This document shows positions 7,583 to 14,930 of a DNA stretch of 64,000 bases, piece by piece. Every line of letters starts with the position of its first letter. Position 1 is the first letter of the stretch. The DNA comes from Salinivirgaceae bacterium. GTDB taxonomy: Bacteria; Bacteroidota; Bacteroidia; Bacteroidales; SZUA-534. The notes under the pieces were generated by a model that was given only the letters and a program-made list of their open reading frames with translations, ran no database searches and had not been told where the DNA came from. The stretch spans positions 564,696 through 628,695 of the forward strand of contig JAFXQB010000001.1 in assembly GCA_017527435.1 (NCBI GenBank). The letters are read 5' to 3'. The position numbers and the translations under genes are program-made.

Positions 7583-8548
7583 TTAGTAGTATTTGTTGGG
7601 AATCAGATAGTTCTTAACGTAGTCGGCCACCCCGTCTTCGAGCGAGTAGAACGGCCGGTCGTAGCCGATAGAGCGCAGTTTGCTCATATTGGCTTCGGTA
7701 AAATATTGATACTTGTCGCGGATGTCCATCGGCATATCGATGTACTCGATGTTCGGCTCAAGTCCCATACCGCGGAAAGTGTTGATTGTCAGGTCGGCGA
7801 AGGTGCGGCCCTTGCCCGTGCCCACATTGTAGAGCCCCGAGTCGCGGCGGTGGTGCATCAGAAACATCATCACTTCGCAAAGGTCTTTCACATAGACGAA
7901 ATCGCGCGTCTGTCCGCCGTCAGCATACTGCGGATTATGCGATTTGAAGAGTTTCATCTTGCCCGTTTCCTGAATCTGATGGAAAGCGTGCAGAATGACC
8001 GACGCCATCCGGCCCTTGTGATACTCGTTGGGGCCGTAAACGTTGAAGAATTTCAGACCGGCCCAGAAGAACGGCTTGCGTTCCTGCTGCAGCGCCCACT
8101 TGTCGAAATCGTTCTTCGACTCGCCGTAAAGGTTCATCGGTTTCAGTTTGTAGATGACATCGTGGTTATCGTCGAACCCAAACTCTCCCATTCCGTAAGT
8201 GGCTGCTGACGAGGCATATACAAGCGGCAAACCGTACTCAACGCATTTTGTCCAAAGGGTTTTGGTGTAGTTCAGATTGAGCGTGTCGTAAACTTCTTTC
8301 GGGAATCCCGTTGTGGCCGAGCGCGCGCCCAGGTGGAAGATGAATTCCACAAAGCGGTGGTTGGCGTCGAGCCAGTCGAAAAACTGCATACGGTCGACTT
8401 TCGCAGTGAACCGTTTGCCTTCGAAATTCTTGTTTTTCTGTGCGTTGCCAAAGTCGTCAACCAGCACAATGTCATTAAAATTGTCGGCGTTCAGGCGGCT
8501 CACCACACAACTGCCGATGAAGCCCGCGGCTCCCGTAACTAATATCAT
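7583..8548 (-). CDS. hldD: ADP-L-glycero-D-manno-heptose-6-epimerase
   Basis: A 321-residue short-chain dehydrogenase-fold enzyme with the N-terminal nucleotide-binding motif TGAAGFIGS (residues 5-13), the catalytic YGESKNDFD region near residue 140 and the family motif LKFFNVYGPNEYHKGRM. HldD converts ADP-D-glycero- to ADP-L-glycero-manno-heptose for the inner core of lipopolysaccharide, fitting the nearby lptE. Length is normal. It leads a two-gene unit with the terC-like gene. Confidence 0.93.
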   Translation of the reverse strand: MILVTGAAGFIGSCVVSRLNADNFNDIVLVDDFGNAQKNKNFEGKRFTAKVDRMQFFDWLDANHRFVEFIFHLGARSATTGFPKEVYDTLNLNYTKTLWTKCVEYGLPLVYASSAATYGMGEFGFDDNHDVIYKLKPMNLYGESKNDFDKWALQQERKPFFWAGLKFFNVYGPNEYHKGRMASVILHAFHQIQETGKMKLFKSHNPQYADGGQTRDFVYVKDLCEVMMFLMHHRRDSGLYNVGTGKGRTFADLTINTFRGMGLEPNIEYIDMPMDIRDKYQYFTEANMSKLRSIGYDRPFYSLEDGVADYVKNYLIPNKYY

Positions 8549-8629
8549 TTCTGCGTCGTTTTAGAATCGGACTGCAAGTTTACGAATTTTTTGGGGAAAC
8601 GATTAGCTGATTATCCTATTCGCCCATTC

Positions 8630-8710
8630 AACCAGTAAATTCTGGCAATTATCGATAATCTGTAGATTCAATGAAAAAGCCGTATCTTGGTGCAAAATTT
8701 TAGAATATGA
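8630..8710 (+). repeat. Leader-region repeat, copy 1
   Basis: The stretch from CCCATTCA through ATCGATAA, TATCTTGGTGCAAAA and TGAATATG-like sequence closely matches 9632-9720. Both copies end on an ATG followed by a hydrophobic leader. TATCTTGG is close to the TAnnTTTG promoter element. The duplication brackets an AT-rich gene and an RHS remnant. Confidence 0.6.
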
Positions 8711-8835
8711 AAAATCCGATTCTAATCGCAGTGATGCTTTTTTATTGCGTTGCAGCAAATGAAGGAATCAAAAAAGTTGTTAAATCTGTAAAGTATGAAT
8801 ATGAAAAAAATAATGTTAATATCTTTTTGTATTAG
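8707..8835 (+). pseudogene. Short 42-residue frame after leader copy 1, likely a gene fragment
   Basis: The frame begins MKNPILIAVMLFYCVAANEG, which looks like a signal peptide, and stops after 42 residues, overlapping the next gene by about 35 bases. The upstream DNA is the same as that before the plug-domain gene at 9716, so this may be the stump of a second gene of that type that was cut by insertion of the AT-rich gene (inference). It may equally be non-coding. Confidence 0.25.
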
Positions 8836-9466
8836 TTGGTTTTCATTGTTGTTTGCCCAAAATAATATATCAGGTATTTATTTGAATGAAGCTTCTATGG
8901 AAATAAAAATAGAAGATAATATGTTCTATTTTATAGTTTCACAAAGCCATTCCCCAATTTACGCCAATGACACATTAGCAAAATGTACTTTTGAATGGGT
9001 GGATGCCAATTTCATTGAATTAAACTCAATTCTGCCAGATATATCAACATATGTTGTTCAATCTTCAGATACTACTATAAATGACAGTATAAAAGTGTCT
9101 TTTTTAATTCCTTATCAAAGGAGCAAACTAAAAATAGAAGTACATACCAACATTTATAGTACATATTATTTGGTTTATTCCAATAATAATAAGGAATTAA
9201 TGTTACCTAACAATGTTGAATCAATTTCATTTTTCATTGTGCCGGAACAAATAATACCGCATACATATGATGGGCTATTTTATGGTATAGTTGGATATGA
9301 TTCATTTCAGGATTATAAAATTGAAAAATATAATAATCATATTTCGATAGAAATTCCCGCAATAGATGATTCTTTTTTTGAGAAGTACTATGTTAGAGGT
9401 GATTACGCCAAAATATCAGGGGACTCAATCACTTGGAAAAGGGAAGTTTTTAGGAAGAAACAATAA
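8801..9466 (+). CDS. AT-rich secreted orphan protein
   Basis: A 221-residue protein with signal peptide MKKIMLISFCISWFSLLFAQ and no family I recognise. The sequence is much richer in A/T than the flanking hldD and plug-domain genes and uses AT-ending codons, which suggests recent transfer. It lies immediately upstream of an RHS-core remnant, the kind of place where small specificity or immunity genes are found, but nothing in the protein itself shows such a role. An alternative ATG lies six bases upstream. Mostly beta by eye (many V/I/Y/T alternations). Confidence 0.6.
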   Translation: MKKIMLISFCISWFSLLFAQNNISGIYLNEASMEIKIEDNMFYFIVSQSHSPIYANDTLAKCTFEWVDANFIELNSILPDISTYVVQSSDTTINDSIKVSFLIPYQRSKLKIEVHTNIYSTYYLVYSNNNKELMLPNNVESISFFIVPEQIIPHTYDGLFYGIVGYDSFQDYKIEKYNNHISIEIPAIDDSFFEKYYVRGDYAKISGDSITWKREVFRKKQ

Positions 9467-9519
9467 CATTAGCAATGTTGTATTTTATCTGGTCGATGAG
9501 TTCAAATCTCTCTTTCAAT

Positions 9520-9621
9520 TATAATAATCCAAACCAGCCATTATATCACCTCGGCTCCGTGCGCGTGGTACTCAACCAGAGTATGGCCATTCTTGAGCAA
9601 AACGACTATTTAACTTTTTGA
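9520..9621 (+). pseudogene. RHS/YD-repeat core remnant
   Basis: An open frame ending TGA at 9621 reads LYHLGSVRVVLNQS followed by AILEQNDYLTF. This is close to the very conserved RHS-associated core, where DHLGSVR is followed by an N-rich turn and then a ...NDYYPFG motif. No start codon and no upstream RHS repeats remain, so this is the stump of a deleted RHS gene rather than a working one. Its GC content is higher than the orphan gene just before it. Confidence 0.6.
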
Positions 9622-9631
9622 ATCACCTCCC

Positions 9632-9720
9632 ATTCAGCCGTCAAATTCAGGCAAACATCGATAAACGATACGCTATCAGCAAAAAAATCGTACCTTGGTG
9701 CAAAAATTTTTGAATATGAA
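9632..9720 (+). repeat. Leader-region repeat, copy 2
   Basis: Matches 8630-8710, including CCCATTCA, the ATCGATAA block, TACCTTGGTGCAAAA and GAATATGAAAA. It contains the promoter-like TACCTTGG about 25 bases before the plug-domain ATG at 9716. Confidence 0.6.
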
Positions 9721-10408
9721 AAAGTTAATTGTCGCATTAGCATTGCTGCCGCTTGCCGCGATGGCTCAAAACAGTAACCAAGGTGTGCCGTTCAACGGCG
9801 AGATTGTAGATATAAATGGTGAGCCGGTCAAACGGGCGCGCATTTATGTTACCGACGCAAATCGCTACGCACTGACTGACCGCAAGGGACGCTTCGGCCT
9901 GACTGATGTCAAGCCTACTGATACGCTACACATCAAATACAGCGGAGAGCTGTATACTGTTCCAGTGAATGGACTTAAGAGTATCCGCCTTCGCCTTGCC
10001 GACCAAACGCAGTACACAGCCGTAGGCGACGACTATTTGGTGAGTATGGGGTTCGACTATGTAAAGACGCGCGAGCGCACCACTGCCGGATCATTTATTA
10101 CAGGTGAAGAACTTGTCCGCACTGGTCGCGACGACCTTCTTGATGCGTTGCAAGGATTGGTACCGAGCCTTAGAATCTCAAAAGGCGGTTTCGGTGAAGG
10201 TGCAAAAGCAAACATCCGTAATTCATCATCAATCAATGGATCGACCGAAGCCTTATACGTTGTTGATGGCGTGATTGTTGAATCACTATTTGGAATCAGT
10301 ACCTACACTGTTGACCACGTCGAGATACTTAAAGATGCTAATATCTATGGCGTTTTTGGCGGTAACGGTGCAATTGTGGTTTATACAAAACGTGGAAGTA
10401 ATAAATAA
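9716..10408 (+). CDS. Stand-alone TonB-receptor plug protein with carboxypeptidase-regulatory-like domain
   Basis: A 230-residue exported protein (signal MKKLIVALALLPLAAMAQ). Residues about 28-95 form a CarboxypepD_reg-like beta sandwich (VDINGEPVKRARIYVTD, TDRKGRFGL, DTLHIKYSG). Residues about 120-228 form a SusC/RagA-type plug with the motif LLDALQGLVPSLRI, the VVDGV stretch and IEILKD-like VEILKDANIYGVFGG. The protein stops there: no 22-strand barrel follows. A normal SusC-type receptor is about four times longer. It may be a soluble or barrel-less accessory, or a long-truncated receptor that kept a clean stop. The lack of any barrel remnant downstream argues for a real short form. Confidence 0.8.
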   Translation: MKKLIVALALLPLAAMAQNSNQGVPFNGEIVDINGEPVKRARIYVTDANRYALTDRKGRFGLTDVKPTDTLHIKYSGELYTVPVNGLKSIRLRLADQTQYTAVGDDYLVSMGFDYVKTRERTTAGSFITGEELVRTGRDDLLDALQGLVPSLRISKGGFGEGAKANIRNSSSINGSTEALYVVDGVIVESLFGISTYTVDHVEILKDANIYGVFGGNGAIVVYTKRGSNK

Positions 10409-10424
10409 AAAAGGGAAATATATT

Positions 10425-10730
10425 CTACAAAAATCCCAAATCCATCTTGGCCTCTTCGCTCATCATATCCTGGTTCCATTCGGGCTCGAACACAAGGTTT
10501 ATGTTCACCTGATGAATGCCCGGCACTGATTCGAGCTTCATCCGCACCTCGTCAAGAATCTGGTCGGCAATGGGGCAGCCAGGGGCGGTCAAGGTCATTT
10601 CAACGTCGAGCACACCCTTGTCTTCCTTCAGGTTGTAGATAAGCCCCAAATCGTACACATTGACGGGTATCTCGGGGTCGTAAACGGTTTTCAGCTCGTT
10701 GATTATTTTGGTTTCAAGCAGTTGGTCCAT
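10425..10730 (-). CDS. MIP18/DUF59 family iron-sulfur assembly protein (SufT-like)
   Basis: A 101-residue protein with the DUF59 signature: VYDPEIPVNVYDLGLIYNL near residues 16-34 and the cysteine motif LTAPGCPIADQI near residues 47-58, and a C-terminal FEPEWNQDMMSEEAKMDLGF that is typical of Bacteroidetes SufT/PaaD relatives. These proteins help mature iron-sulfur proteins. It follows sufE and sufS on the same strand, which supports that role. The 116-base spacer to sufE is made of short AT-rich repeats. Confidence 0.88.
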   Translation of the reverse strand: MDQLLETKIINELKTVYDPEIPVNVYDLGLIYNLKEDKGVLDVEMTLTAPGCPIADQILDEVRMKLESVPGIHQVNINLVFEPEWNQDMMSEEAKMDLGFL

Positions 10731-10846
10731 AAATATTTAGGAGTTAGTAAGTTATAAGTTTTAGGAGTTATAAGTTACAAGTTAGGATTTTTGATTTACG
10801 AATAGTGCGCCTTACACATTACTCTTTACACTTAACACTTTACTCA

Positions 10847-11266
10847 TTATTCCGAAGCAAACGCCAATGCGTACATTTTTATCTGCCGCACCATACTTGC
10901 AAGGCCGTTTGAGCGGGTGGGCGACAGATTCTCGCGCAAGCCGATTGCGTCGATAAAATGCAGGTCGGCTTCGGCAATTTCTTTCGGCGAAAGCCCCGAC
11001 AACACTTTGATTAGCAGTGCTATAATGCCTTTGGTGATTATGGCGTCGCTGTCGGCGCGGAAGGTGACAATGCCACCGTTGCAACTGGCCGTGAGCCACA
11101 CCTGACTTTGGCAGCCTTTGATAAGGTTTTGCTCGGTTTTCTCGCTGTCAGGCATCGGCTCGAGCTCCTTGCCTAGCTCAATCAGGTACTCGTACTTGTC
11201 CATCCAATCGGTGAAGACACCAAACTCGTCAATTATTTGTTGCTGGCGCGATTCTAATTCGTTCAT
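10847..11266 (-). CDS. sufE: Cysteine desulfuration protein SufE
   Basis: A 139-residue protein starting MNELESRQQQIIDEFGVF, with the SufE motif NLIKGCQSQVWL placing the sulfur-accepting cysteine at residue 53. SufE takes the persulfide from SufS and passes it to the SufBCD scaffold. The ATG at 11266 fits the family N terminus; a longer frame upstream lies over a promoter. It is 133 bases from sufS and has its own promoter box. Confidence 0.93.
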   Translation of the reverse strand: MNELESRQQQIIDEFGVFTDWMDKYEYLIELGKELEPMPDSEKTEQNLIKGCQSQVWLTASCNGGIVTFRADSDAIITKGIIALLIKVLSGLSPKEIAEADLHFIDAIGLRENLSPTRSNGLASMVRQIKMYALAFASE

Positions 11267-11312
11267 TTTCAATTCAAAATATCTCGATGCGGATTTTTTC
11301 CGTATCTGGGTG

Positions 11313-11345
11313 CAAATATAGTTTTTCGTTGATTTCTTCCGCAAA
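11313..11345 (-). promoter_or_regulatory. Promoter of sufE
   Basis: The minus strand has TATATTTG (11313-11320) with TTTG 21 bases upstream (11342-11345), a good Bacteroidetes promoter. sufE can therefore be expressed apart from sufS. Confidence 0.65.
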
Positions 11346-11399
11346 TGGAAAATGTTGGGGTATCGCTTCGCGATGATTTTCAGAAAATCACTCAAAAAT

Positions 11400-12620
11400 C
11401 TACTTCAGCATACTCACCGCCCGCAGCAGGCTGTCGTGCAGAATGTCAATCTCTTCGGTGGTATTGTAGAAGGCTATCGAAGCACGGACGGTGCCTGGAA
11501 TGCCGAAGTGCTGCATAATTGGCTCGGTGCAGTGGGTGCCTGTGCGCACGGCAATGCCCATTTTGTCGAGAAGGGTGCCAATGTCGAACGGGTGGGCGAA
11601 ATCAGTCACAAACGAAACCAGCGAAGCCCGCTTTTCGGCGGTGCCAATCAGCCGCAAATCGCTGATTGACTGGATTTTGTCATTAAGATAAGTAAACAGT
11701 TCGCTCTCGTAGGCGGCAATGTTGTCCATTCCAATGGCCTCAACGTAGCGCAGAGCCTCGGCAAGGGCGATAATGCCCACGTAGTCGGGCGTGCCAGCCT
11801 CGAATTTATACGGCAGTTGGTTGAAGGTGGTGCCGCTGAACGACACGGTCTCAATCATCTCGCCACCACCTTGATACGGCGGCATCTGGCTGAGCCACTG
11901 CTCTTTGCCATACAAAACGCCGACGCCTGTCGGGCCGTAAATTTTGTGTCCGCTGAAGACGAGAAAATCGCAGTCGAGTTGCTGAACGTCAATCGCGAAA
12001 TGCTGAATGGCCTGCGAAGCGTCCACCAGCACGGGAATGTTGTGGCTGTGGGCAATCTCAATTATCTGCTCAACAGGGTTGATAGTGCCCAAAGTGTTTG
12101 AAACATAGACAATTGACAGCAATTTGGTGCGGTCGGTTATCAACTCTTCGAGTTCGGCCAGATTCAGTTCGCCACGGTCGTCGAAAGCCCATTTAACTAC
12201 TTTTGCTTTATGTTGGTTTTCAAGCAGTTGCCACGGAACAAGGTTGCTGTGGTGCTCCATCTCGGTAACGATTACCTCATCGCCTTCGCTCATAAACTGC
12301 TGGCTGAACGAATTTGCCACAAGGTTGATACTCTCGGTGGCTCCGCGGGTGAAAATTATCTCGCGCTCCGACGCTGCGTTCAGAAACCTCCTGACCGTCT
12401 GCCGCGACTCCTCCATTGCCGTGGTGGCAAGGTTGCTCAAGTGGTGGACGCCGCGGTGCACGTTGGCGTTGTATTGCGTGTAAACCTCGACAATCTTGTC
12501 AATCACGCGGCGCGGCTTCTGTGTGGTGGCCGCATTGTCGAAATAGACGAGCCGACGGTTGTTGACGGTTTGCTCCAGAATGGGGAAATCTTTTCGTATC
12601 TCTCTGACGTCGAAGTTCAT
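11400..12620 (-). CDS. sufS: Cysteine desulfurase SufS
   Basis: A 406-residue PLP enzyme of the group II (SufS) class. It starts MNFDVREIRKDFPILEQTV, has YFDNAATTQKP near residue 27, the PLP-lysine motif DFLVFSGHKIYGPTG near residue 223 and the catalytic cysteine in RTGTHCTEP near residue 363. It releases sulfur from cysteine to form alanine and hands it to SufE. The start lies four bases after the cyclophilin stop, so both are read from the same transcript. sufBCD are not in the window. Confidence 0.95.
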   Translation of the reverse strand: MNFDVREIRKDFPILEQTVNNRRLVYFDNAATTQKPRRVIDKIVEVYTQYNANVHRGVHHLSNLATTAMEESRQTVRRFLNAASEREIIFTRGATESINLVANSFSQQFMSEGDEVIVTEMEHHSNLVPWQLLENQHKAKVVKWAFDDRGELNLAELEELITDRTKLLSIVYVSNTLGTINPVEQIIEIAHSHNIPVLVDASQAIQHFAIDVQQLDCDFLVFSGHKIYGPTGVGVLYGKEQWLSQMPPYQGGGEMIETVSFSGTTFNQLPYKFEAGTPDYVGIIALAEALRYVEAIGMDNIAAYESELFTYLNDKIQSISDLRLIGTAEKRASLVSFVTDFAHPFDIGTLLDKMGIAVRTGTHCTEPIMQHFGIPGTVRASIAFYNTTEEIDILHDSLLRAVSMLK

Positions 12621-12624
12621 AGCA

Positions 12625-13458
12625 CTATTTTTTCACAATTCGCATTTTCATCATCATATCGTTGAGCGGGCGGTCGTTGCGGTCGGTCTCAACGGCGGCA
12701 ATGCTGTCGATAATGTTCAGTCCTTCAACCACTTCGCCAAAAACGGTATAATCGCCGTCAAGGAAAGGCGCACCGCCGACGGTGGTGTAGGTTTTGCGCT
12801 GTTCGGGGCTGAATTTGAACAGTTTGGCATCGGGATTCGTCGCAACCAAATGCTCCACAAGGCTGTCGCAATAATGGTTGAAGGCGGCGAAGTTGCGTGC
12901 GCGCTGCAGTTTGGTCAGTGCATCTTGGTCGGCCTTGCTGTCGTCCGATTTGAGCCAGTCGTTGAGCATTTTCTGCTTGACTGACGCGTTATGCTGCTCT
13001 TCGATATGGTCTAAATCTTTGTTAGAGTACACTTTACCTTGCACAATGTAGAACTGGCACCCCGACGATTTCTTTTCGGGATTATTGTCGCGTGCGGCAG
13101 CCAGAGCGCCGCGCTTGTGGTAAAGGCCATCGGCAAACTCGGCAGGGATTCGCTCGCCGTGACTTCCCGCGCCCAGCATCTTGCCCTTCGGCGCGTTCTT
13201 CGAATCGGGGTCGCCGCCCTGAATCATAAAATCCTCAATCACACGGTGAAAGAGCAGACTGTCGTAGAAATGCTCCTTGACCAGCGTCACGAAATTCTGC
13301 TTGTGCAGCGGCGTCTGGCCGTAGAGTTTGACCTTCATATTGCCGTACGGCGTCTCGATAACCGCGAACGCAGGTTTCGGCTTTTTGCGGCTGCCCTTGG
13401 CCGACATCAGTCCGACTGAAAGCAGCACTATCGAAATGTAAAACAATGCCTTTCTCAT
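12625..13458 (-). CDS. Exported cyclophilin-type peptidyl-prolyl isomerase
   Basis: A 277-residue protein with signal MRKALFYISIVLLSVGLMSA. The cyclophilin core shows VIETPYGNMKVKLYGQTPLH, FHRVIEDFMIQGGDP (residues about 75-89) and CQFYIVQGK. A helical insert of about 70 residues (from VYSNKDLDHIEEQH to VATNPDAKLF) splits the barrel, common in Bacteroidetes versions. The C-terminal strand block PFLDGDYTVFGEVVEGLNII completes the fold. It catalyses proline cis-trans change in exported proteins. Its -7 box lies only nine bases before the ATG, implying an almost leaderless message. Confidence 0.9.
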   Translation of the reverse strand: MRKALFYISIVLLSVGLMSAKGSRKKPKPAFAVIETPYGNMKVKLYGQTPLHKQNFVTLVKEHFYDSLLFHRVIEDFMIQGGDPDSKNAPKGKMLGAGSHGERIPAEFADGLYHKRGALAAARDNNPEKKSSGCQFYIVQGKVYSNKDLDHIEEQHNASVKQKMLNDWLKSDDSKADQDALTKLQRARNFAAFNHYCDSLVEHLVATNPDAKLFKFSPEQRKTYTTVGGAPFLDGDYTVFGEVVEGLNIIDSIAAVETDRNDRPLNDMMMKMRIVKK

Positions 13459-13466
13459 AATGGGGG

Positions 13467-13474
13467 CAAATATA
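13467..13474 (-). promoter_or_regulatory. Promoter -7 box of cyclophilin/sufS unit
   Basis: The minus strand reads TATATTTG, ending nine bases before the start codon, so the transcript should begin within a few bases of the ATG. Confidence 0.55.
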
Positions 13475-13538
13475 GATATTTAGGATTTAGGAATTAGTAG
13501 TTAGGATTTGAGTGCTGAAGGTTTTTTCCTACCGCAAA

Positions 13539-13566
13539 GTAGAGACGTGGCGCGCCGCGTCTCTAC
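13539..13566. repeat. Intergenic palindrome GTAGAGACG...CGTCTCTAC
   Basis: A 28-base inverted repeat with 14-base arms and a single T-G mismatch. It sits 16 bases after the UPF0340 stop and may act as its terminator, though no T run follows. Family members with GTAG-GAC ends lie at 6397 and 24790. Confidence 0.6.
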
Positions 13567-13581
13567 AAACGATTGACCGAT

Positions 13582-14139
13582 TCACCCCTTAACATACCTC
13601 GCACGTTCGCCGCCAATGAGTTTCGGACGGCAGTAGGCGGCCACCACGTGGGCACAGCCAATCTGGTTCGGTGTGGGGTGAACGGGCACGGCCACGTCTT
13701 TCAGGTGCATACCAATAAGTGTGTCGCCAATGTCGATACCTGCCGAAGCCTTAATATGCTCAACCACAACAGGGTGGGCGAAACTGCCGTATGCCGCTGT
13801 GGCAAACGAGCCGCCACCATGCAGCCAGGGCACAACGCTCACGGGCTCGTAGCCGTAATGTTCGGCACATTCAGCCTCAACCACAAGAGCGCGGTTCAGG
13901 TGCTCGCAGCACTGGCAGGCCAGAAAAATACCGCGCTCTGAAAGGATTCGGTACGCCGTGGCAAAAATGGTCTGCCCAATCTCGACGCTCGAGTTCTTGC
14001 CAATCAGTCCGCCAGCCACCTCGCTCGACGAGCAGCCAATCACAAAAACTGACCCTTTGGCCATCGGGTGTGCATCGAGCAGAGCGGTAAGAATCTGCTC
14101 GGTTTGCTTGGCTATTTCTTGTAAATCAATTATTTCCAT
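13582..14139 (-). CDS. UPF0340 / TIGR01440 family protein
   Basis: A 185-residue protein starting MEIIDLQEIAKQTEQILTAL, with the family motifs SVFVIGCSSSEVAGGLIGKN, FLACQCCEHLNRALV (three cysteines in a short span) and VVPWLHGGGSFATAAY. This is the YwlG-like family, widespread and structurally known but of unknown function; the conserved cysteines hint at redox or metal chemistry. The ATG at 14139 is preferred over an upstream start because the family N terminus begins there. Confidence 0.88.
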   Translation of the reverse strand: MEIIDLQEIAKQTEQILTALLDAHPMAKGSVFVIGCSSSEVAGGLIGKNSSVEIGQTIFATAYRILSERGIFLACQCCEHLNRALVVEAECAEHYGYEPVSVVPWLHGGGSFATAAYGSFAHPVVVEHIKASAGIDIGDTLIGMHLKDVAVPVHPTPNQIGCAHVVAAYCRPKLIGGERARYVKG

Positions 14140-14207
14140 ATTCAAAATCGATATTAGCGACCCAATTAAAATCGCTTCCAAATATATCGGATTTTGATTT
14201 AGAATAA

Positions 14208-14768
14208 TCAAAAACGACTACGGATGCCTATTGATGCAATACCTTGGGCACCAAAGCCAACTTCTGAAAACAGACGCAAAAAACCTGACCCTAATTCCGC
14301 ACCAAACTTGCCGTCTAAACAGGGCAGTACCCAATAGTCCCAGCCAAATCCATCTATCGAACCATCTCTCGGAATATAGTCCGGGCAACGGAAATAGGAT
14401 ACTCCTAATCCCCATTTGGCATATAGACGAATTTTTTCTTTATTAAAACAATTGAATTGCATAACACTCAAAAGTCGCCAAATCTCGTCATTGGGCCAAT
14501 AAGTATTGTTTTCTCCCCACCGCTCGTGGTTTATCAACACACCTAACTCAACCTTTTTGTTTATTGTGCGCATATATTGCACACTGAAAATGCCTGAATA
14601 GTAACTGAAAAAACCTCCTTCGAGATTATTAAGCCAAGTAAGTATTATGTATGGGGAAGGCGCACCATACGCTATGGCAATCTGATTTTTCGGATAGTTG
14701 GGTTCGTCTTGCGAATATCCGCAGAGCGAGCCGACAAGAGCAAGCACAAGCAGTGTTAATCTTTTCAT
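14208..14768 (-). CDS. Exported hypothetical protein, probable outer-membrane barrel
   Basis: A 186-residue protein with signal peptide MKRLTLLVLALVGSLCGYSQ. Strand-like segments such as FSVQYMRTINKKVELGVLIN and LRLFSEVGFGAQGIASIGIR and a terminal phenylalanine (IRSRF) suggest a small outer-membrane barrel. No relatives recognised. It is slightly richer in A/T than its neighbours and stands alone between UPF0340 and dcuB. Confidence 0.6.
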   Translation of the reverse strand: MKRLTLLVLALVGSLCGYSQDEPNYPKNQIAIAYGAPSPYIILTWLNNLEGGFFSYYSGIFSVQYMRTINKKVELGVLINHERWGENNTYWPNDEIWRLLSVMQFNCFNKEKIRLYAKWGLGVSYFRCPDYIPRDGSIDGFGWDYWVLPCLDGKFGAELGSGFLRLFSEVGFGAQGIASIGIRSRF

Positions 14769-14930
14769 AATAGTTTAAGTTTTTTAATTAGAATTGCTTT
14801 GTGCGATTGGCTCGCACGTCTATAAGACAATTTAGCGAGGCTTTTCCCTACCTGCATTCTGAATTTTTTGCACAAAAAAATGTGCGGCTGCACACCACAC
14901 ATTCTTTAAAACTTGTATGTCTTTCAACTG

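Noticed and set aside
9695..9715. Upstream in-frame start for the plug protein (seven more residues)
   Set aside because: The ATG at 9716 places the signal peptide exactly at the N terminus and follows the shared leader repeat.
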